From an uncultured Bacteroidales bacterium (lineage in GTDB: Bacteria > Bacteroidota > Bacteroidia > Bacteroidales > Paludibacteraceae), in assembly GCA_902766045.1 (NCBI GenBank), contig CACXCA010000024.1, positions 1 through 64,000 on the forward strand: a DNA stretch of 64,000 nt, written 5' to 3'. Below, one piece after another: positions 36,092 to 44,297 of this stretch (position 1 is the stretch's first letter; every line of letters starts with the position of its first letter). The notes below the pieces were generated by a model that saw nothing but the letters and a program-made list of their open reading frames with translations, had not been told where the DNA came from and did not search any database. The position numbers and the translations under genes are program-made.

Positions 36092-36991
36092 ATGAATTCA
36101 ATGGAAGAGACGAGAGACTATCTCGCAAAAATTGGAATGCCGAAAGGTGATCTGTATGATTTACCAACATCTCAAAAACGTTTTGAGGATGGAGGTCAGT
36201 ATCGTTTTGAAGTTCCAGGAATTCAGAGCCCTGCTCCAATGAAGGCTTTGTTGGAACAACTTGATGAGTATGGAATCCAAATCCATCGAGTAACACAGAC
36301 TAAGGGTATTTGGACATTGCTTGATAAGGAAATTGAACAAATGCTCGAATATGCAGACAAATGGAAGGTGGATTTGATACTAGCCTGTGGTCCACGAGCA
36401 ACAACAGATACAAGTGCATCCGTTGCCTCCCCAGAAGGAATGCGTATGGGATATCGCCTTCGTGGTCAAGATCAGATAGTTCGTGGCGTTGAGGATATCA
36501 AGCGCGGTGCACGTCTTGGTGTACGCAACTTTATGGTTTATGATGAAGGTTTGATGTGGCTCCTTGGTAAGATGCGCAATGATGGCTTCATACCAGCAGA
36601 CTGCAAATTCAAGATTTCTGCGCATACAGGTGATTCTAATCCATGTTCAGCTAAGCTGTATCAAGAGCTTGGTGCGAATTCTATAAATCCTGTGAGGGAT
36701 ATTCAACTACAGATGCTTGCGGCAATTCGTAGTGCCATTGATGTACCTATCGATCTTCATACAGAGAATCCTAAATCATCCGGTGGCTTTATTCGTCACT
36801 ATGAGGTGCCAGAATTTATACGTGTAGCAGCTCCTGTTTATCTGAAAACAGGAGGGTCTGTTGCGGCTACCCACAGCTATGACACAACAGAGAAAGAAGC
36901 TCGTCAGAGAGCAAAACAAGTAGCGTTAGTGAAACGCGTCATTGATGAATATTATCCTAGCGCAATCGTATCACCACAATTGAAGAAATAA
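36092..36991 (+). CDS. U32-peptidase-like TIM-barrel protein
   Basis: The 299-residue protein has alternating strands and helices typical of a TIM barrel. The segment FKISAHTGDSNPCSAKLYQE and then GANSINPVRDIQLQMLAAIR at ~205-224 resembles peptidase U32-type barrels, as does DVPIDLHTENP at ~231. ACGPRATTDTSASVASPEG near ~97 is a further conserved-looking Gly/Thr/Ser loop. I cannot assign a reaction, and U32 homology is weak. It lies 5 bp upstream of the HpcH/CitE-like gene, so the two barrels probably act in consecutive steps or as partners. Confidence 0.55.
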   Translation: MNSMEETRDYLAKIGMPKGDLYDLPTSQKRFEDGGQYRFEVPGIQSPAPMKALLEQLDEYGIQIHRVTQTKGIWTLLDKEIEQMLEYADKWKVDLILACGPRATTDTSASVASPEGMRMGYRLRGQDQIVRGVEDIKRGARLGVRNFMVYDEGLMWLLGKMRNDGFIPADCKFKISAHTGDSNPCSAKLYQELGANSINPVRDIQLQMLAAIRSAIDVPIDLHTENPKSSGGFIRHYEVPEFIRVAAPVYLKTGGSVAATHSYDTTEKEARQRAKQVALVKRVIDEYYPSAIVSPQLKK

Positions 36992-36996
36992 TTATC

Positions 36997-38142
36997 ATGA
37001 AGCATCATATGTATAATCCGGATTTTAACTTTGTTAAAGCTCCGATAGAATTTAATAAATATACAGATAGAGATACTCTTCAATATTGCCTTGGTGCCAC
37101 GCTTTATATGCCTGGCACAAAAGATATCAGAGAAAAAGTACTGAATCATCAACTTCCAGTTACGTCATTCGTGATGTGCTGTGAGGATGCTATAAAAGCA
37201 GAAGATCTTCCAATCGCTGAGCAAAATATTCTTGACACATTGGATTGGTTTGCTGACAGAATTGATGAGGGAAAGATGTCTCTTAATGATCTTCCTCTGA
37301 TTTTCATGCGAATTCGCAATCCGGAGCAATTTAGAGATTTTGTTCCCCGTATTACCAAGCGACAAGCAAATATACTTACGGGTTTTAATTTCCCTAAATT
37401 CAATAGTAAGAATGCACTGGGTATGATGAGAACTTTGGTCGAGACCAATGCTCGACTTGGTTGCCTACTCTATGGTATGCCTATACTTGAAGGCGAGGAG
37501 ATTGCGTTCATTGAAACCCGCGGACAAGAGTTGTTGCTTTTAGAAAATATTCTTGAACCTTACAAAGAACTTATTCTGAATATTCGTGTGGGTGGTACTG
37601 ATATGTCATCCTTGTTTGGCGTGCGTCGTGGAATCAATTCGACAGTCTATGATATCATGCCTGTACGTGATGCTTTATCTGATATCCTTAATGCATTCAA
37701 CCGTTTTAATAATTATTGCGTTTCTGGTGCAGTATGGGAATATTTCCGAGCATACATGGATGATGATATTGATGATGTGATTAAACGTAATTTTCATAGT
37801 GCACTAATCAAGGGACAGGATATTGTTAACCCAGCGATTGATGGTTTGTTGAGAGAGGTGATGCTGGATAGAGCAAATGGTTTTGTTGGTAAAACGATAA
37901 TCCATCCGACTCATGCTAAATTTGTGAACGCAATGTTCACTGTGGTTGAGGAAGAATATAATGATGCATTGCAAATTCTTGGCACTTCGGGCGGTGTAAT
38001 CAAGAGCAAGGGTGGTGGAAAGATGAATGAGATAGGTCCTCATCACCGTTGGGCAGAAAAGATTGTTCGTCGTGCTAATGTATATGGTGTAGTCAAGACA
38101 GAGGATTCTGTTCTAAATCTAGTACTTGGGAAAAAAGAATAA
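36997..38142 (+). CDS. HpcH/HpaI-CitE-like C-C bond lyase
   Basis: The 381-residue protein matches the phosphoenolpyruvate/pyruvate-domain TIM barrels of the citrate lyase beta type. The family landmarks appear in order: ATLYMPGTKDI at ~32, CCEDAIKAED at ~60 (CitE DLEDSV equivalent), IFMRIRNPEQF at ~103, GFNFPKFNS at ~130, EIAFIETRGQE at ~170 with the metal-binding Glu, VGGTDMSSLFG at ~200 with the metal-binding Asp, and GKTIIHPTHAKFV at ~297. Related C-C lyases occur in biosynthetic modules with ATP-grasp enzymes. It would make or cleave a hydroxy acid by aldol-type or Claisen chemistry. It lacks the EDKxxxxxNS motif of PEP mutase. Confidence 0.78.
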   Translation: MKHHMYNPDFNFVKAPIEFNKYTDRDTLQYCLGATLYMPGTKDIREKVLNHQLPVTSFVMCCEDAIKAEDLPIAEQNILDTLDWFADRIDEGKMSLNDLPLIFMRIRNPEQFRDFVPRITKRQANILTGFNFPKFNSKNALGMMRTLVETNARLGCLLYGMPILEGEEIAFIETRGQELLLLENILEPYKELILNIRVGGTDMSSLFGVRRGINSTVYDIMPVRDALSDILNAFNRFNNYCVSGAVWEYFRAYMDDDIDDVIKRNFHSALIKGQDIVNPAIDGLLREVMLDRANGFVGKTIIHPTHAKFVNAMFTVVEEEYNDALQILGTSGGVIKSKGGGKMNEIGPHHRWAEKIVRRANVYGVVKTEDSVLNLVLGKKE

Positions 38143-38170
38143 AGTGACTAGACCCCACCTAAGGTAAGTT

Positions 38171-39121
38171 ATGAGAATCGTTCTTGGAACAATGAATTTC
38201 GGTCCTCAACTTGATTTTGAGCAGAGCCGAGAAATGGTAAGGGAATTCCTCTCAAGTGGATATGATGAGTTGGATACTGCATATGTATATAATAATGGTA
38301 CGACAGAGGAATATTTAGGAAAGATACTTCCGGAGCTATCGGAAGGAAGTTACAAACTTGCCACAAAAGTTCATCCTCGCATTTCGGGCGTGCTTGATAG
38401 GAATGCAATCATGACTCAATTACAAGAGTCACTGAAGCGCATGAACCGAAAAAAAGTGGATATCCTTTATTTCCATTTCCCCGACAAGAAAACTCCAGTA
38501 GATGGAATTCTGCAGACTGTAGCAGAACTCCATGACAAGGGTGTCGTTGGGGAACTAGGTCTTAGTAATTATCCAGCATGGGAGGTTGCTAATATTATGT
38601 ATCTTTGTGATAAATACGGGTGTCCCAGACCTTCTGTATATCAGGGAATGTATAATGCCCTTTGCCGTAATGTGGAGCCAGAACTTTTTGATTGTATTCG
38701 TCATTTTGGAATGCGTTTCTATGCATTCAATCCTCTTGCCGGGGGATTGCTTACAGGTAAACATCGTTCTATAGATGAGAAACTTGAAGGTACTGGTCGT
38801 TTTGCCAGGTTAAAGAGTTATCGAGATCGTTATTGGAAAGAGTCCTATTTTAATGCCCTGGATATTGTGAAAGAGCAATGCGAAAAAGAGGGAATACCTC
38901 TTGTTGAGGCTGCATACAGATGGCTTGCAAATCATTCGTATATGAAGGAGGAATGTAATGATGCAATTCTTCTTGGCGCTTCAAAAATTTCACAAATGGG
39001 TCAAAATATAGAAGCTGTTAAGAAAGGTGTTTTGCCTCAGTCCATTCTTGATGCGTACGATGCGGCGTGGTGTGCTGCCAAAGATGATTCACCATCCTAT
39101 TTTAAATATTTCAATGTATGA
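38171..39121 (+). CDS. Aldo/keto reductase
   Basis: The 316-residue NADPH-dependent (beta/alpha)8 reductase has the full catalytic tetrad: Asp35 and Tyr40 in ELDTAYVYNNG, Lys66 in LATKVHP and His102 in LYFHFPDKK. It is most like the aflatoxin-aldehyde reductase (AKR7) branch, including GLSNYPAWEVANIM at ~131 and FNPLAGGLLTGK at ~185. It would reduce an aldehyde or ketone made by the neighbouring decarboxylase or lyase. It overlaps the MmgE/PrpD gene by 4 bp. Confidence 0.9.
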   Translation: MRIVLGTMNFGPQLDFEQSREMVREFLSSGYDELDTAYVYNNGTTEEYLGKILPELSEGSYKLATKVHPRISGVLDRNAIMTQLQESLKRMNRKKVDILYFHFPDKKTPVDGILQTVAELHDKGVVGELGLSNYPAWEVANIMYLCDKYGCPRPSVYQGMYNALCRNVEPELFDCIRHFGMRFYAFNPLAGGLLTGKHRSIDEKLEGTGRFARLKSYRDRYWKESYFNALDIVKEQCEKEGIPLVEAAYRWLANHSYMKEECNDAILLGASKISQMGQNIEAVKKGVLPQSILDAYDAAWCAAKDDSPSYFKYFNV

Positions 39122-40461
39122 TAAATACAACAGATAAATTCGTATCTCACATTTGTGCGATCATAAAACAGAAATTTGATGATGCTGTTATCTCTCAGAT
39201 AAAAACATGTTTGGTTGATTATCTTGGAGCATTGATGGCAGGTGCGAAGATTGCACAATTTAAGAACGAAAAACTAGTTGCCTTGTTTGGTGAAGATGGG
39301 AAGTCATCTTTATTTGGATATAATAAGAAGACATCACTCCTTGATGCTGCTTTAATTAATGGAATAAGTGCCCATACGGCAGAGTTGGATGATGGTGTTA
39401 TCTCTGCAATTATTCATCCTGGAGCTCCGGTTTTCACTGCATTACTTCTTGTGGCGGAGAAAGAGAATGTGAACTGGGAGGATTTTTGTAGGGGTGTCGT
39501 TATCGGATATGAAGTCTCATGCAGAATAGCCAATGCTATTCAGCCCACACATAAAGCAATGGGATATCATGCTTCTGGAACATGCGGAACAATAGGTGTG
39601 GCAATGGGTATTGCCGCAATGTTGCATTATTCAGAAAATGAAATGAAAAACACTATATCATGTGCAATGGCATCGTCACATGGTACGTTGAAGGTTCTTG
39701 AAGATGCATCTGAACTTAAGCCTTTCAATGTCGGTTCCGCTGTTGTTAATGGCATTATTGCAGCAAATATGGCTAAAGCAAATTATATAGGAGCTGATGA
39801 TCCTTTCGAGGGTAAAGCAGGCTTCTTTGCACAAATGACTTCAGAAGTTAAATATGACGAGCTTTTCAAAACAGACAAATTGATGATTGAAGATGCCTAT
39901 TTCAAACCATACGCATCTTGTCGATATACTCACCCTGCAATCGAATGTGCATTGCAAATTCGTAAGGAGGTAGGTTTTGATTTTAGAAAGGTTCAGAGCA
40001 TAGTTGTTGACACATATGCTTTAGCTGTAAAACATCATGATCATGTTGATATTCCTAATATGTCATCAGCAAAGATGAGTATTCCATTTGCAACGGCCGT
40101 TGTTTTCGCGACGGGATGTGCGGGAGCAAATTCGTTTACTGATGAATATGTATTTAATGAGAAGGTAATAGAACTTGTTCATAAGATAAAGGTAAATCCA
40201 AATGACGAGTATAATAAGCAATTTCCGAAAAAGAGTATTGCTAGTATGGTTGTAACAATGGATGATGGGAAAGTATATAAAGCATACGATGATACACCTA
40301 AAGGAGAACCTTCCAATCAGATGACATCAGATGAGATGAAACAAAAATTTCTGAGTTCTTTTGCTTTTGCCAATCGTTCAGAAGAGAATGCTAATGAACT
40401 CTTAAATGAAATTTTTTCTGTCAATCCAAACTTAAATAATATAATCAGTTATATTCGGTAA
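39118..40461 (+). CDS. MmgE/PrpD-family dehydratase, decarboxylase or isomerase
   Basis: The 447-residue protein is a full-length MmgE/PrpD member. NGISAHTAELDDGV at ~80 and SAIIHPGAPVFTALL at ~95-109 form the first conserved block, and MGYHASGTCGTIGVAMGIAA at ~145-164 the second. The C-terminal smaller domain has CRYTHPAIECAL at ~270. Known members are 2-methylcitrate dehydratase, cis-aconitate decarboxylase and iminodisuccinate epimerase, all acting on di- or tricarboxylic acids. It overlaps its neighbours by 4 bp and 1 bp, so it is an integral part of the pathway. The exact reaction is not predictable. Confidence 0.88.
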   Translation: MINTTDKFVSHICAIIKQKFDDAVISQIKTCLVDYLGALMAGAKIAQFKNEKLVALFGEDGKSSLFGYNKKTSLLDAALINGISAHTAELDDGVISAIIHPGAPVFTALLLVAEKENVNWEDFCRGVVIGYEVSCRIANAIQPTHKAMGYHASGTCGTIGVAMGIAAMLHYSENEMKNTISCAMASSHGTLKVLEDASELKPFNVGSAVVNGIIAANMAKANYIGADDPFEGKAGFFAQMTSEVKYDELFKTDKLMIEDAYFKPYASCRYTHPAIECALQIRKEVGFDFRKVQSIVVDTYALAVKHHDHVDIPNMSSAKMSIPFATAVVFATGCAGANSFTDEYVFNEKVIELVHKIKVNPNDEYNKQFPKKSIASMVVTMDDGKVYKAYDDTPKGEPSNQMTSDEMKQKFLSSFAFANRSEENANELLNEIFSVNPNLNNIISYIR

Positions 40462-41591
40462 TGGTAGATCAAAATAAACTTTTTGGCAAACTTGCAGAAT
40501 TGGGAGTGGATTTTTATACCGGTGTTCCAGATTCTTTACTCAATGATTTTTGCACGTATGCGCTTAAAAATATAGATGAACAGCATCATGTTATGGCTGC
40601 GAATGAAGGTAATGCCATTGCTATTGCATCAGGTTATTATATGTCCACGGGAAACATACCTCTTGTGTATATGCAGAATTCGGGAATTGGCAATGCTATG
40701 AATCCAATACTGAGTTTGTCACATGATGATGTGTATGGTATACCCATGATTCTTGTTATAGGTTGGCGAGGAGATCCGTCAATAAAGGATCATGCACAAC
40801 ATAAGAAACAAGGTGAGTTAACGCCTGTTTTAATGAAGGATATGGATATTCCATATGATATTCTTGATGATGAGAATACCGTTTTTGATAAATTTGCATG
40901 GGCAGTTTCCATGGCTAAGAAAATATCTTCTCCTGTTGCTCTAATTGCAAAGAAGACAATTCTCACGAGCAAGGAAAAACATCAAGAATACCCAGAGAGT
41001 AACTTGTTGAATAGAGAAGAAGCCATTTCTTTGGTACTAGACTACTTTGGTCGAAATGCTGTTTATCTGGGTACAACAGGAAGAGTTACAAGAGAACTGC
41101 ATGAGAATCTTATTGTCAAAGGATATGGTGAAGGAAAAGAGTTTTTGAATGTGGGGTCTATGGGACATGTCTCCTCTGTCGCGCTTGGAATGGCTATGGC
41201 ACAGCCTGAAAAAAAATTCGTTGTATTTGATGGCGATGCGGCTGCAGTGATGCATATGGGAGCTATGGCAACTATAGGAAGATACCATCCTTCAAATCTA
41301 TATCACATTGTTTTAAACAATGGTGTAAATGAGTCTGTAGGTGGGCAGCCTTCAGCTGGACGCACAACAGATTTGACGATGGTTGCTGCAGCATGTGGTT
41401 ATGAAACAGTTTCCAGTTATGTTAGCTATGCAGATGAGATAATTGATTCATTAAAACGAATTGTAACAAGTAGTAAACCTAAGTTTCTTGATATATACGT
41501 GAAGCAGGGAATAAGGAAAGATATGCCCAAGTTGAATGTGGATCACAAGCAAATAAAGGAACAATTGATAAAAGAGATGAAAGTTAAATGA
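40461..41591 (+). CDS. Phosphonopyruvate-decarboxylase-like TPP enzyme
   Basis: The 376-residue protein fuses an N-terminal pyrimidine-binding domain and a C-terminal pyrophosphate-binding domain. VDFYTGVPDSLLNDF and the catalytic Glu in AANEGNAIAIASGYYMSTG lie near the start, with YMQNSGIGNAMNPILSL after. The TPP motif is FDGDAAAVMHMGAMATIG at ~263 and LNNGVNESVGGQPSAGR at ~293. These features are those of AepY/Ppd and sulfopyruvate decarboxylases, which turn an oxaloacetate-like alpha-keto acid into an aldehyde. No PEP mutase gene is present, so phosphonopyruvate is an unlikely substrate here. A beta-carboxy or similar keto acid is more likely. Confidence 0.85.
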   Translation: MVDQNKLFGKLAELGVDFYTGVPDSLLNDFCTYALKNIDEQHHVMAANEGNAIAIASGYYMSTGNIPLVYMQNSGIGNAMNPILSLSHDDVYGIPMILVIGWRGDPSIKDHAQHKKQGELTPVLMKDMDIPYDILDDENTVFDKFAWAVSMAKKISSPVALIAKKTILTSKEKHQEYPESNLLNREEAISLVLDYFGRNAVYLGTTGRVTRELHENLIVKGYGEGKEFLNVGSMGHVSSVALGMAMAQPEKKFVVFDGDAAAVMHMGAMATIGRYHPSNLYHIVLNNGVNESVGGQPSAGRTTDLTMVAAACGYETVSSYVSYADEIIDSLKRIVTSSKPKFLDIYVKQGIRKDMPKLNVDHKQIKEQLIKEMKVK

Positions 41592-42871
41592 TGAAAAGGA
41601 TATTGTTTTTTTTCTTCTTTTGTACGTTCACACTTTATGCTTGTGAGGAGGATACTTTGCATATGACCAATGTTGTTGAAGCAAATAATTTTCAAGATTA
41701 TGAGTCTTCACAAAAGGGAGAGAGCGTAGGAGGAAAAACAGCAGTATTACAAAGAGCAAAAAAGATATCAACCATTACATGGACACCACTTGCTCCGATT
41801 TACAGTCATAAACTGAATGGATATTTTGAAGCGAATCATTCGTATGTTGGGGTTCCGTATTCGTCTGTGAAACAGTTGGATAAGTTTGTGGGACAAGAAG
41901 TGTCTTTTGAAACGTTTCTTTCTGCGGTAAATAATCCGTATAGTGTATTATATACCGAAAACATGGGAGCTTCGCCATATTTCGGAACGAATTGTTCCAC
42001 CTATTATGGATCCGTTTGTAGTGCTACCGTTAATTATGCGTTAAATATCAAATTACCTATGACGACATCTATGTATGAGGCATCTGGGTTGTTTGAACGG
42101 ATACCTGTACAAAATATTTCAAAAGCAGAAACAGGAGATATAATTCTGAAGAAAAATATACATGTGTTAATGGTGCTTGATGTTAAGAAATCAGAAACGG
42201 ATACAGACATATTGCTTTTGGAGAGTGGTGATGAAATAACAAAAGAATATACTGTTTCAAAAAGTTTATACGAAAAGAAGTTTCCATATAGCGATTGGAT
42301 CATTTATAGATATAAGAAAATAGATGGTGTGGAGTATGACTTATCGGAAGAAAATAATCTCGAAAAGCTAAAGACTATTTGTATGTCGCGAGGAGATAAG
42401 TCGTGTTATCGTTTGAATGAGAACATAGAAGTGTCGGTTTTGTGTACGGATTACCAATATCTGGTAGTGGAGAATAAGGATTCTGTTATATATTCGACAA
42501 AAATAGAGTCAAAAGGAAATGTTTCGATTCCTATCACAAAACCAGGGAAATATACAGCATATCTTTCTCATAAAGAACTGGGAGGAGAATATGAAGAGTC
42601 GACAACATTCGAAGTGATAGAGACAAATGTTAGTTGTGCTCGATCGGGAAGGTATTTGTCGGTAGATTTTAGTAGTTCCAATGGCATGCCTGCTTATGTT
42701 GTTGTATGTAAGAATGGAAAAGGAGATAGGTCTTGTGTGTATGTGATTACCGATGTCGATAGGTGCTTAGGTCATGTCGATATTCATTTAAGTGATGGAA
42801 GCGGGAAATATTGTAAAGTTTTTTTCCAAGGAGAGTATGGATTGGTATCTAATGTGCCAATAGAAATATAA
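41588..42871 (+). CDS. Lipoprotein with NlpC/P60-like cysteine-hydrolase fold
   Basis: The 427-residue protein starts with a lipoprotein signal (FFFFFCTFTLYAC, lipid Cys ~19). Residues ~80-240 look like a permuted or diverged NlpC/P60 domain: HSYVGVPYSSVKQLDKFVG, then NCSTYYGSVCSATVNYAL with the candidate nucleophile Cys, and NIHVLMVLDV with the candidate His. Residues ~260-427 are two beta-sandwich, Ig-like modules. It overlaps the decarboxylase gene by 4 bp and precedes the fumarase-like beta subunit by 7 bp, so it is part of the operon although its product is a surface lipoprotein. It may process or attach the modified polymer; that is inference. Confidence 0.65.
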   Translation: MMKRILFFFFFCTFTLYACEEDTLHMTNVVEANNFQDYESSQKGESVGGKTAVLQRAKKISTITWTPLAPIYSHKLNGYFEANHSYVGVPYSSVKQLDKFVGQEVSFETFLSAVNNPYSVLYTENMGASPYFGTNCSTYYGSVCSATVNYALNIKLPMTTSMYEASGLFERIPVQNISKAETGDIILKKNIHVLMVLDVKKSETDTDILLLESGDEITKEYTVSKSLYEKKFPYSDWIIYRYKKIDGVEYDLSEENNLEKLKTICMSRGDKSCYRLNENIEVSVLCTDYQYLVVENKDSVIYSTKIESKGNVSIPITKPGKYTAYLSHKELGGEYEESTTFEVIETNVSCARSGRYLSVDFSSSNGMPAYVVVCKNGKGDRSCVYVITDVDRCLGHVDIHLSDGSGKYCKVFFQGEYGLVSNVPIEI

Positions 42872-42878
42872 ATTGAAA

Positions 42879-43382
42879 ATGAAATATCTAGAGACTCCCA
42901 TATCAGAGGAAGATATCGCTAATCTTGAAGTTGGCGATATAGTGAACATTTCTGGTTGGATATACTGCGGACGTGATGCAGTATTGCCTAAAATTATCAT
43001 GGAAGCAGAGTCGGGAACTCTTGACAGAAAGGTTGATTTGCGGGGTGGGGTAATCTTTCACACTGCGGTTAGCCCTGCTGGAGTTGGTCCAACGTCAAGT
43101 AATAAGAAAGAGATAGAAGAAAGTTTCGGACCTTTGTCGAAACTTGGCATAAAGTTACATTTAGGTAAAGGTGCTATAGGTGCAGCAACGATTGAATTAC
43201 TTAAAGAGAATAATTCGGTGTTTGCTGTTATACCACCAACAACAGCGTTGTTTGAAGACCAGACATACGAACGAGAACTTCTTGTACACCCAGAGCTTGG
43301 AATGGAAGCTTTATACCGTATTAAGGTAAAGAATTATCAGGCTATTATCGCAGTTGCTAAAGGAAAGAGCATATATGAATGA
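42879..43382 (+). CDS. Class I fumarase/tartrate dehydratase-like beta subunit
   Basis: From the ATG at 42879 (a TTG two codons upstream is less likely) the product is 167 residues. It matches the C-terminal swivelling domain of iron-sulfur hydro-lyases such as TtdB or the FumA C-terminus: GDIVNISGWIYCGRDAVLPK at ~20-39, VIFHTAVSPAG at ~60, and LHLGKGAIGAATIELLKENN at ~92. The final ~60 residues close the domain. It pairs with the alpha subunit, whose start it overlaps by 8 bp. Unusually the beta subunit is encoded first. Confidence 0.85.
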   Translation: MKYLETPISEEDIANLEVGDIVNISGWIYCGRDAVLPKIIMEAESGTLDRKVDLRGGVIFHTAVSPAGVGPTSSNKKEIEESFGPLSKLGIKLHLGKGAIGAATIELLKENNSVFAVIPPTTALFEDQTYERELLVHPELGMEALYRIKVKNYQAIIAVAKGKSIYE

Positions 43383-44226
43383 TGAGATTATAGAGAAAGT
43401 ATCTGCAGTATTGGTTAAGGCTGGAAGTACATTTCGTCCTGATCAAAAGGCGGCATATGAGAGAGCAATTGCTTCTGAAAGCAATGCTAAGTCTAGATGG
43501 GTTCTCGAACAAGTTTTAGAAAATGCCAAGGTCGCAGAGAAAAGGTTATGTCCGTTGTGTGACGACACTGGTATTCCTCATATCTATTTGGAAGTTGGTG
43601 CCAATCGTAGTATTAGTGGATCATTGATAGATGATATAAACGAAGGTATTCGTCAAGGGTTGCGAAAACTCCCTGGACGTCCGATGGCAATAAAAGGTGA
43701 TGATATGCAACGCATCGATCAGAGTGGTGGCTTGAATGAGGATTCTGGTGCATTAGCGCCATCTCCAATTCTTTTCCGCCCTTGTGACGATCCAGATAAG
43801 ATTAGATTAACCGTCTTGATGCTTGGAGGTGGTCCGGCAATTCGGGGTATAACACACCGCGTGTTTCACCGGCATAGTGTGGATGTTGTTGTGGATGAGA
43901 TTATATCTCGAGCGAGAGAGGCAGTCTCAAAGCTAGGATGTAGTCCGTGTACGTTGGCTATTGGTGTTGGACGTTCTCAATTTGAAGCTACGTCGTTGAT
44001 GCTGGAGGCTATGGCTAAAGGAAACTATGATTACCAAACAGAGTTTGAACAACGTATTACATCTGGTGTGAATGCAGCTCATATTGGAGCGCTTGGACTT
44101 GGTGGCGACACGAGTGTTATTGCAACATTTGCCAATATAGGACCACAAAGAGCCTCTGGGGTTAGAGTCGTTGCGTTGAGGCCATGTTGTTGCTTTGAAC
44201 CGAGACGTGCAACTATAGAATTGTGA
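43375..44226 (+). CDS. Class I fumarase/tartrate dehydratase-like alpha subunit
   Basis: From the ATG at 43375 the product is 283 residues; an in-frame TTG at 43354 is less likely. It is the cluster-binding domain of [4Fe-4S] hydro-lyases like TtdA. The expected Cys are in CPLCDDTGIPH (C62), KLGCSPCTLAIGVG (C189/C192) and RPCCCFEPRR (C271-C273). IKGDDMQRIDQSGGLNEDSG at ~103 and HIGALGLGGDTSV at ~233 are also typical. Together with the beta subunit it adds or removes water on a dicarboxylate. It ends the compact pathway; the next gene starts 71 bp on and is a glycosyltransferase. Confidence 0.87.
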   Translation: MNDEIIEKVSAVLVKAGSTFRPDQKAAYERAIASESNAKSRWVLEQVLENAKVAEKRLCPLCDDTGIPHIYLEVGANRSISGSLIDDINEGIRQGLRKLPGRPMAIKGDDMQRIDQSGGLNEDSGALAPSPILFRPCDDPDKIRLTVLMLGGGPAIRGITHRVFHRHSVDVVVDEIISRAREAVSKLGCSPCTLAIGVGRSQFEATSLMLEAMAKGNYDYQTEFEQRITSGVNAAHIGALGLGGDTSVIATFANIGPQRASGVRVVALRPCCCFEPRRATIEL

Positions 44227-44297
44227 TTGTTCAAAGACTATATGAGCAAGATTGTTTGGTAGTTTCGTCGATTGGTTTAGCTAAATGAATTGAAATT

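Noticed and set aside
36997-38142. PEP mutase supplying the phosphonopyruvate decarboxylase
   Set aside because: The barrel matches CitE/HpcH motifs and lacks the EDKxxxxxNS motif of PEP mutase.
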